Below, piece after piece: positions 1 through 3,737 of a stretch of DNA of 10,628 bases; position 1 is the first letter of the stretch, and each line of letters opens with the position of its first letter. The notes beneath the pieces were generated by a model. That model saw only the letters and a program-made list of their open reading frames with translations. It had not been told where the DNA came from and did not search any database. This DNA is from an uncultured Bacteroidales bacterium (GTDB lineage: Bacteria; Bacteroidota; Bacteroidia; Bacteroidales; Paludibacteraceae). The translations under genes and the position numbers were made by a program. The stretch is from NCBI GenBank assembly GCA_937910305.1, contig CALEPS010000198.1:1-10628 (forward strand). Reading direction: 5' to 3'.

Positions 1-52
1 TTGTTTCTCATAATAATAGAGATTTAATTGTTAATAAAAAGATTAGTTATTT
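1..52 (-). repeat. Island repeat copy R4 (tail half, cut by window edge)
   Basis: This is the tail half of the island's intergenic repeat. It lies just downstream of the stop codon of the MNT gene at 65-364 and runs off the window. It matches copies R1, R2 and R3 over the segment containing ttgtttctcataa and gatttaattgttaa. The middle differs: taatagagat replaces tacttgagat. Read on the minus strand it again carries ATGAGAAAC at the same place. Because the copy is truncated by the edge, the module array probably continues to the left. Confidence 0.85.
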
Positions 53-64
53 ATTTTTTACTCG

Positions 65-364
65 TTATTGGATTGCAATACCTGTACGCATCACATCGTC
101 ATACAATGGTGAGGGACAATCCTCTGCCATCAAAACCGGCTCTATGAGCGAACTGACGCTACGGGCCTTTGTCCACAAAGGAGGTACAATATGAAACCAA
201 TTCCCTTCCACATGTGGAACAACTACTGCCACATCTATATCGCTATCTTGGTGTGCCGTTCCCTTGCTATACGAACCATACAAATACACTTTTGCATCTC
301 TGTATATCGGCGATATAGCTTGTTTATAGGCTTGTACTAATTTTATAGCTTGCTCTTTATCCAT
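65..364 (-). CDS. MNT-type minimal nucleotidyltransferase, probable antitoxin partner of the adjacent HEPN protein
   Basis: A 99-residue protein of the minimal nucleotidyltransferase (MNT, Pol beta-like) family. The signature GSX10DXD is visible: Gly30-Ser31, then Asp42 and Asp44 in SDIDV, which should bind metal and nucleotide. In well-studied HEPN/MNT pairs the MNT protein neutralises the HEPN RNase, in the MntA case by AMPylating it. That role is inferred here from family and context. The start codon overlaps the end of the upstream HEPN gene by 22 nt, so the two are translationally coupled. HEPN precedes MNT here, the reverse of the other two pairs in the window. A third catalytic acidic residue is not obvious. 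The gene ends just before a copy of the island repeat. Confidence 0.85.
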   Translation of the reverse strand: MDKEQAIKLVQAYKQAISPIYRDAKVYLYGSYSKGTAHQDSDIDVAVVVPHVEGNWFHIVPPLWTKARSVSSLIEPVLMAEDCPSPLYDDVMRTGIAIQ

Positions 365-735
365 TGTTGCATTTGACTAGTCTGGTTCATTAAATCTTCG
401 CATACACTCTTATTGAGGCTTGCAGAAATTCGTGATTTGTAATCCGGATAACGCGCCTCTATATTCATTGGCGTCATCATGTCCAAGAACAATCGTTGCT
501 CCTCTGTCATCAACTCACTCAAACCCGATTTCTCAGCCAACCGGATCAGGTTATGGATGTACGGAGGGTCATCTTGCTGATATCTGGCATGATAAGCTTT
601 GATGGTTTTCTCCAATGTTTGATGGCACATGAATGCCACATACAGCCAATGCCCCTTATCCATCAAATCTCCCGCTACCACGAAATCCTTATCCGCTAAT
701 TCCAACCAATACCTTATTTTTTCTTCTCGTGTCAT
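343..735 (-). CDS. HEPN-domain protein (probable toxin or substrate-binding partner of an MNT protein)
   Basis: A HEPN-domain protein of about 130 residues starting MTREEKIRYW. Family hallmarks include the HQTLEKTIKAYH helix, the PPYIHNLIRLAEKSG segment and the ARYPDYKSRI segment near the C terminus. An in-frame ATG at 774 exists, but I chose the start at 735 because a clear promoter -7 box (757-764) lies inside the longer frame. The strict RX4HXY toxin motif seen in the HepT protein at 898-1302 is not evident. This protein may therefore belong to the HEPN class often called nucleotidyltransferase substrate-binding. It is co-transcribed with the downstream MNT gene. RNase activity is not shown by the sequence. 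Confidence 0.85.
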   Translation of the reverse strand: MTREEKIRYWLELADKDFVVAGDLMDKGHWLYVAFMCHQTLEKTIKAYHARYQQDDPPYIHNLIRLAEKSGLSELMTEEQRLFLDMMTPMNIEARYPDYKSRISASLNKSVCEDLMNQTSQMQQWIKSKL

Positions 736-756
736 ATAATTCTTTCTTTTCGCCTG

Positions 757-788
757 CAAAGATATAAAATTCATTTTATATGTGCAAG
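757..788 (-). promoter_or_regulatory. Bacteroidota-type promoter for the HEPN/MNT pair
   Basis: On the minus strand a -7 box TATCTTTG (757-764) is preceded by TTG (785-787) with exactly 20 nt between, matching the Bacteroidota sigma-ABfr consensus TTG-N19..21-TAnnTTTG. It would give a very short leader before the ATG at 735. The boxes and spacer closely resemble the island's first promoter at 3395-3426. Confidence 0.8.
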
Positions 789-851
789 ATTTATTTGCGT
801 TTTGTCGCTGTTTTATCTATTTTGGACGGCTTTCGCCGGTAGTTTTCCGCT

Positions 852-890
852 TTTTGTTTTCGTAGGTAAGGTAAATAGATTTGTTATTTA
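852..890 (-). repeat. Degenerate, internally deleted repeat copy R5
   Basis: The segment directly downstream of the HepT stop codon contains ttttgttttcgtaggtaagg and gatttgttattta. These correspond to ttttgttttcttcgttaagg and gattagttattta in copy R3. The roughly 50 bp between the two parts in R3 are missing here. It is read as an eroded repeat copy. The rest of the 775-897 gap holds the promoter at 757-788 and a small CGGC-TTTC-GCCG hairpin (827-838) without a T tract. Confidence 0.5.
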
Positions 891-897
891 TGTTGAT

Positions 898-1302
898 TTA
901 TACTGTCAAATACAACTCGTCGGTTATCTGGAGCAGATATTCTACCGCATCTAATAATGGAGCAAGGTCGTTCTTTATAATATCGTCCATATATTCGGTA
1001 TCTAAATCATAGTAACCATGGGATATACGATTTCGCATTGCGATTACTTTTTTCCATGGTATCTCCGGACGATACTGCCATAATGCACCATTAGTATAGC
1101 CATCTATCTTCTTCACACTTTCCCCTATTACTTGAATCAGCATAAAGTTTCCTGCTAAACGCTGTATGCCATAAGGGGACTTCTCCAGTTCGTTCATATT
1201 AGCAACATCCTTGTTCCACTCTTGCAACTGAACAATCGCATCTTTGAGTTGTTCGAGCACTGCATGTGCCAATTCTATTTCCTTAGAATATTCTAATACC
1301 AT
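898..1302 (-). CDS. hepT: HepT-like HEPN toxin (DUF86 family)
   Basis: A 134-residue protein of the HepT/DUF86 family. The active-site motif RX4HXY is intact: Arg90, His95 and Tyr97 in RNRISHGYYD. It is preceded by the family-typical IPWKKVIAMRN stretch. HepT proteins are dimeric HEPN RNases that act on RNA, with tRNA cleavage reported for studied members. The motif tyrosine is the AMPylation target of the partner MntA. The start overlaps the end of the upstream MNT gene by 20 nt, which fits a coupled antitoxin-then-toxin operon. The length is normal for the family and the frame is intact, so the toxin is probably functional. Target and toxicity here are inferred from the family. Confidence 0.93.
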   Translation of the reverse strand: MVLEYSKEIELAHAVLEQLKDAIVQLQEWNKDVANMNELEKSPYGIQRLAGNFMLIQVIGESVKKIDGYTNGALWQYRPEIPWKKVIAMRNRISHGYYDLDTEYMDDIIKNDLAPLLDAVEYLLQITDELYLTV

Positions 1303-1576
1303 CTTTTTCTATTTGTTTGATAAAAAACGGAGTGAGGTTTTTATGGCGACGGATCATATCTACACGACAGCCGGTTATTTCTTCCAAATAATCATTGGCT
1401 GCACATGCCTCATAGTACTTAGGAGGCATTTCCACCAACACATCTACATCGCTATCTTCATTGTGTTCGCCACGAGCCACAGACCCAAAAAGTTGCATAG
1501 AAGTTATACCGAAACGTTCACGCAAAATCGGCGCGTGTTTTCTCAATGTTTCTATGTATTCGGATGTTGTTTTCAT
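1283..1576 (-). CDS. mntA: MntA-like nucleotidyltransferase antitoxin
   Basis: A 97-residue MNT protein paired with HepT. The GSX10DXD motif is complete: Gly31-Ser32, then Asp43 and Asp45 in SDVDV, with a further candidate acidic residue at Asp73 (RVDMI). Known MntA proteins use ATP to AMPylate the HepT active-site tyrosine and so silence the toxin. Gene order (antitoxin first) and the 20-nt overlap with hepT fit that model. The gene follows repeat copy R3, and no separate promoter matching the Bacteroidota consensus is visible directly upstream. It may be read through from the promoter at 3395-3426. Confidence 0.92.
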   Translation of the reverse strand: MKTTSEYIETLRKHAPILRERFGITSMQLFGSVARGEHNEDSDVDVLVEMPPKYYEACAANDYLEEITGCRVDMIRRHKNLTPFFIKQIEKDGIRIF

Positions 1577-1580
1577 TGTA

Positions 1581-1710
1581 TTTTATATCTGTTCGCCCTT
1601 GCAGACTATTTGTTTTCTATTCAGTTTTGTTTTCTTCGTTAAGGTTAAAAATCTGTGAGTTTGTTTCTCATAATACTTGAGATTTAATTGTTAACAAAAG
1701 ATTAGTTATT
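1581..1710 (-). repeat. Island repeat copy R3 (tail plus leader)
   Basis: A full-length copy of the island's intergenic repeat, about 130 bp, filling the gap between the 41-codon ORF and mntA. Positions 1630-1694 are identical to 2527-2591 (65 bp). The leader half contains gactatttgttttctattcag, which aligns with gactaattgttctctctattcag in R1. A minus-strand hairpin with a GCAA loop lies at 1593-1608. It contains an 8-codon ATG reading frame (MRNKLTDF) identical to that in R1. Confidence 0.92.
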
Positions 1711-1835
1711 TATTGAGGATGAATCATTTGGGACATACGATAGTGACCAAGTTCTTTGAACTCCTCCGGGGTCAAGAGTTCCTTACTCTCCAATTCTTCT
1801 ATTCTACTCATATCTATTGGTTTTTCGTTTCTCAT
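1710..1835 (-). CDS. Small orphan ORF (41 aa) starting inside the repeat
   Basis: The frame reads MRNEKPIDMSRIEELESKEL and continues through LTPEEFKELGHYRMSQMIHPQ to a TAA. A shorter start gives 33 residues from the ATG at 1809-1811. I do not recognise the protein. It is charged, has no membrane segment, and looks like part of a helical protein. Its first ATG sits at the conserved ATGAGAAAC of repeat copy R2. It occupies a complete slot in the array, with a repeat copy on each side, where every other slot holds a two-gene module. It could be a real small protein (for example a solitary antitoxin) or the remnant of a decayed module. Confidence 0.4.
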   Translation of the reverse strand: MRNEKPIDMSRIEELESKELLTPEEFKELGHYRMSQMIHPQ

Positions 1836-1875
1836 AATACTTGAGATTTAATTGTCAAATAAAAAGATTAGTTAT
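1827..1875 (-). repeat. Island repeat copy R2 (tail half only)
   Basis: The tail half of the repeat lies between the RelE-like toxin gene and the small ORF. Positions 1827-1855 are identical to 2560-2588 (29 bp). The leader half present in R1 and R3 is absent, and the small ORF sits in its place. A partial duplication of the gattagt motif lies between this copy and the toxin stop codon. Confidence 0.88.
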
Positions 1876-1897
1876 ATTTAGTTTTGATTAGTCACAA

Positions 1898-2218
1898 TTA
1901 TTCTTCATCGTTTACCGGATAAATTACCATTTTTTGTGGGATGATGTGGTGAATATAGACCATGTCGTCTTCTATTGAATAAATTATTGCCACTTTCTTG
2001 TAATGCGTCTGCCGCACCTCTATCCCTATCTGACGAGACAACTCTTCATCTACTGCCAATGAGCCTGCTGAGTTCTCCAGCTTCTTAATTTCTTCCTCTA
2101 ACCCAAGCATGTATCTCTTAGCCGTAAGAGGCGCTTGGACTTCTTCTTTAATGAAGCGGGCCAACGACTTTCGATTTTGTTTGGCTTCTTCGGTAAGCTT
2201 TATATCATACTTCCTCAT
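1898..2218 (-). CDS. RelE/ParE-family toxin-like protein
   Basis: A 106-residue protein with RelE/ParE-superfamily character. It has an N-terminal YDIKLTEEAK strand, a helical hairpin around residues 10-50, and a C-terminal beta region with VRQTHYKKVAIIYSIEDDMVYIHHI. RelE members cut mRNA in the ribosome and ParE members poison DNA gyrase; which applies here cannot be told from the sequence. Its ATG overlaps the stop of the upstream antitoxin-like gene in an ATGA (2215-2218), typical of type II modules. It is intact and of normal length. Confidence 0.85.
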   Translation of the reverse strand: MRKYDIKLTEEAKQNRKSLARFIKEEVQAPLTAKRYMLGLEEEIKKLENSAGSLAVDEELSRQIGIEVRQTHYKKVAIIYSIEDDMVYIHHIIPQKMVIYPVNDEE

Positions 2219-2454
2219 ACAGCCTCACGTATATCATTCATCCCGTACTCCTCGCCAAGATCTTTTGCCAGGCCGTCAAAATACTCCTCGACCGTGTACA
2301 TCGGTTTATTCTTGAAGTCCGGATCTATGGACAACTTTTCCTCACGCAACGATACGATAAACCGCATCACTGCGTTAACTTTTCTTTCATCCTCAACCAT
2401 AGATCCCATGGCTTCAAGAAACCGATTACTTGCTCGTGTTTGTACTGCTGTCAT
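2215..2454 (-). CDS. Antitoxin-like small protein upstream of the RelE/ParE toxin
   Basis: A 79-residue protein with a predicted helical N-terminal half (MTAVQTRASNRFLEAMGSMV) and a C-terminal acidic part (YTVEEYFDGLAKDLGEEYGM). I do not recognise a defined DNA-binding fold. The antitoxin call rests on its size, its position directly before a RelE/ParE-type toxin, and the 4-nt ATGA overlap. The acidic C terminus is what would be expected of a toxin-binding tail. The gene follows repeat copy R1 by about 20 nt. Confidence 0.7.
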   Translation of the reverse strand: MTAVQTRASNRFLEAMGSMVEDERKVNAVMRFIVSLREEKLSIDPDFKNKPMYTVEEYFDGLAKDLGEEYGMNDIREAV

Positions 2455-2474
2455 ATTACTTAATCTTAAATGGT

Positions 2475-2608
2475 TTTATATCTTTGTTCATCCTTACGGA
2501 CTAATTGTTCTCTCTATTCAGTTATATTTTCTTCGTTAAGGTTAAAAATCTGTGAGTTTGTTTCTCATAATACTTGAGATTTAATTGTTAATAAAAAGAT
2601 TAGTTATT
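2475..2608 (-). repeat. Island repeat copy R1 (tail plus leader, most complete)
   Basis: A repeat of about 134 bp filling the gap between the HEPN gene at 2614-3012 and the antitoxin-like gene. Positions 2527-2591 are identical to 1630-1694. The leader half (about 2490-2530) matches the 5' leader of the first module at 3347-3389 with one 1-nt indel and one substitution. The tail half matches R2, R3 and R4. A minus-strand hairpin TTAGTCC-GTAA-GGATGAA lies at 2487-2504. Confidence 0.93.
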
Positions 2609-2613
2609 GTTGA

Positions 2614-3012
2614 TTATTGACTAATTTTATCCTTTATCTTTGCGATAAGTGCTTTCAGAGGCTCAATAAGCGGGACTATTTCTTCTTCTGTTGTATCAAT
2701 AAAGCAGTTATAGTCTCCTCTTTCACGCATCCCTTCTAACTTAGAAAACAAGTGGCCTTCCTCCTCTGAGAATACTCCTGTTCTAACAAATTCTTTGTTA
2801 AAAGCGATAAGTGTTCCTCTATGAGTATGCACATGAATTGCATTGTGTATCATTAATGCGCTTACAGCGTGAAAGACTGCATAATACATCCTGTTCACCA
2901 ATGTATCCCAATACTTTTGCTCTTGAAGCGTTGGGAACTGTTCAGTGATTTTCTCGGCACGCTCTATTTCCAATTCCACCATTATACGGCGTTCTTCATC
3001 AGACAAACTCAT
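2614..3012 (-). CDS. HEPN-domain protein paired with an MNT protein
   Basis: A 132-residue HEPN-domain protein (PF05168-like). The diagnostic helix NRMYYAVFHAVSALMI is near residue 40, followed by HRGTLIAFNKEFVRTGVFS and a C-terminal RERGDYNCFI. The RX4HXY motif of HepT is absent; the RERGDY segment occupies the corresponding C-terminal part. It overlaps the upstream MNT gene by 4 nt (ATGA at 3009-3012), so the two are co-translated. It probably acts with that MNT protein as a toxin-antitoxin-like pair, though RNase activity cannot be assumed. Family assignment is firm; function is inferred. Confidence 0.88.
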   Translation of the reverse strand: MSLSDEERRIMVELEIERAEKITEQFPTLQEQKYWDTLVNRMYYAVFHAVSALMIHNAIHVHTHRGTLIAFNKEFVRTGVFSEEEGHLFSKLEGMRERGDYNCFIDTTEEEIVPLIEPLKALIAKIKDKISQ

Positions 3013-3329
3013 ACCAGCACTATTTTATCTTGTTCTACATTCTTTACAAACGGAGTAAAATGCATTTGCCTCCATTGTTTCTTTGTATAAATCTGCGGAA
3101 TAACCATTTGGTCCTCTGCGGAGGCCATCAATGTAAACGGATAGGCATACTGTGCAAAATCAGTACTTTTTTGTTTGTCTTCATCCAGAAGAATGAGTAA
3201 GTCCCAATCCGAGTCCTCTCGTGCCGTTTTGCGAGCTCTTGAGCCATACAGCCACAACGATGCAGTATCCGGAAGTATTTTCTTTCCGAGCCTTGATAAA
3301 CGTCCTATGAACTGTTGCGGATCACTCAT
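3009..3329 (-). CDS. MNT-type nucleotidyltransferase, first gene of the island
   Basis: A 106-residue nucleotidyltransferase-domain protein. GSX10DXD is present as Gly29-Ser30 with Asp41 and Asp43 (SDWDLLILL). It is the first gene after the island promoter (3395-3426), with a leader of about 60 nt that contains a hairpin. It is coupled by a 4-nt overlap to the HEPN gene downstream. It is sequence-divergent from the other two MNT proteins in the window, so the three pairs do not look like recent duplicates of one another. Confidence 0.88.
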   Translation of the reverse strand: MSDPQQFIGRLSRLGKKILPDTASLWLYGSRARKTAREDSDWDLLILLDEDKQKSTDFAQYAYPFTLMASAEDQMVIPQIYTKKQWRQMHFTPFVKNVEQDKIVLV

Positions 3330-3335
3330 ATTTCT

Positions 3336-3389
3336 ATATTTATTCGTCCGTTACGGACTAATTGTTCTCTCTGTTCAGTTATATTTTCA
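3336..3389 (-). repeat. Leader half of the island repeat (R0) with hairpin in the 5' UTR
   Basis: The leader between the first promoter and the first MNT gene matches the leader half of R1: acggactaattgttctctct, then an attcag-like stretch and ttatattttc. The tail half is not present here. It contains a near-perfect inverted repeat, 10-nt arms with one mismatch, at 3342-3362 (core GTCCG-TTA-CGGAC). In RNA this would form a stem-loop upstream of the start codon. Confidence 0.88.
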
Positions 3390-3394
3390 CGGCG

Positions 3395-3426
3395 CAAAGG
3401 TACGAAAAATATTTTATATACGCAAG
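3395..3426 (-). promoter_or_regulatory. Bacteroidota-type promoter driving the module array
   Basis: On the minus strand the -7 box TACCTTTG (3395-3402) and TTG (3423-3425) are separated by 20 nt, matching the Bacteroidota consensus. Repeat copies R1 and R3 carry AACCTTAACG at the aligned place, so the same promoter seems to be lost there. This suggests that the modules from 3329 to 898 depend on this promoter, unless weaker ones exist. Confidence 0.82.
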
Positions 3427-3447
3427 CGCGAGGGGGTGCGCGTGAGG

Positions 3448-3488
3448 ATTTTTACACAAAATAGTGCATTTTCGCCAATTTTTACACA
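3448..3488. repeat. Pair of 11-bp direct repeats upstream of the island promoter
   Basis: The sequence atttttacaca occurs at 3448-3458 and again at 3478-3488, a spacing of 30 bp (close to three helical turns). It lies just upstream of the -33 box of the island promoter. It could be a pair of protein-binding sites or a remnant promoter duplication. There is no direct evidence for either. Confidence 0.45.
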
Positions 3489-3508
3489 TATAAAGGATCC
3501 GGTGTGAA

Positions 3509-3607
3509 GCCGACGTGGGGCCGACGTCGTCCTAGGGTGGTCGCGTGATGGTCGCGTTGCCGAGTCGGCGGTGAGTCGTAAATGAGTCGTAAATGAGTCG
3601 TAAAAGT
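3509..3607. repeat. Degenerate 11-bp minisatellite (about 9 units)
   Basis: The stretch can be written as nine successive 11-bp units from gccgacgtggg to gtcgtaaaagt. Neighbouring units resemble each other: gccgacgt twice, ggtcgcgt twice, and gtcgtaaatga twice in a row. It is markedly GC-rich at one end and lies between the rpoC terminator and the island promoter. I see no gene in 3430-3614. Confidence 0.75.
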
Positions 3608-3614
3608 TAACAGA

Positions 3615-3651
3615 CAAAACACCCCACTCCATTTCGGAGCAGGGTGTTTTG
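3615..3651 (-). terminator. Hairpin terminator of the rpoBC operon
   Basis: A 10-bp perfect stem (caaaacaccc with gggtgttttg) continues after a CA/CA internal loop into CTCC/GGAG with a 5-nt loop. On the minus strand the stem ends in GTGTTTTG, a short T-rich run. It sits about 87 nt past the rpoC stop. The stem has T-rich ends on both strands, so it could stop transcription in either direction, which would isolate the island from rpoBC read-through. Confidence 0.85.
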
Positions 3652-3671
3652 AGAAAGGGCTTACCACCTAT

Positions 3672-3734
3672 GAGAGCTAGGTGAACTAGTCTAACCAGAT
3701 AAACCAGATGAACCAGGACAACTAGTCTAATTAG
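3672..3734. repeat. Degenerate 9-bp minisatellite (7 units) after rpoC
   Basis: Seven adjacent 9-bp units share the ending (a)(c/t)(c/t)ag: gagagctag, gtgaactag, tctaaccag, ataaaccag, atgaaccag, gacaactag, tctaattag. The array ends 3 nt before the rpoC stop codon and lies wholly in the 3' untranslated part, before the terminator. Confidence 0.8.
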
Positions 3735-3737
3735 GAA

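Noticed and set aside
343..774. Longer start for the HEPN gene at 774
   Set aside because: The extra 13 codons contain the consensus -7 promoter box at 757-764, so the start at 735 is more likely.
827..838. Hairpin CGGC-TTTC-GCCG as a terminator after hepT
   Set aside because: The stem is only 4 bp and there is no T tract on the minus strand after it.
2479..2486. Plus-strand TAtcTTTG at the edge of R1 as a promoter
   Set aside because: No -33 partner and no plus-strand gene follows it.
1581..2608. Canonical integron attC sites in R1 and R3
   Set aside because: Read on both strands, the repeats show no properly placed GTTRRRY and RYYYAAC core pair, and no integrase gene is in the window.
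1..2608. CRISPR-like array from the regular repeats
   Set aside because: Repeats are too long, unequal and separated by whole genes, with no short spacers.
3414..3632. Minus-strand 72-codon ORF
   Set aside because: It runs through the terminator stem, the 11-bp minisatellite and the promoter spacer, and its protein is low-complexity; it is a chance frame.
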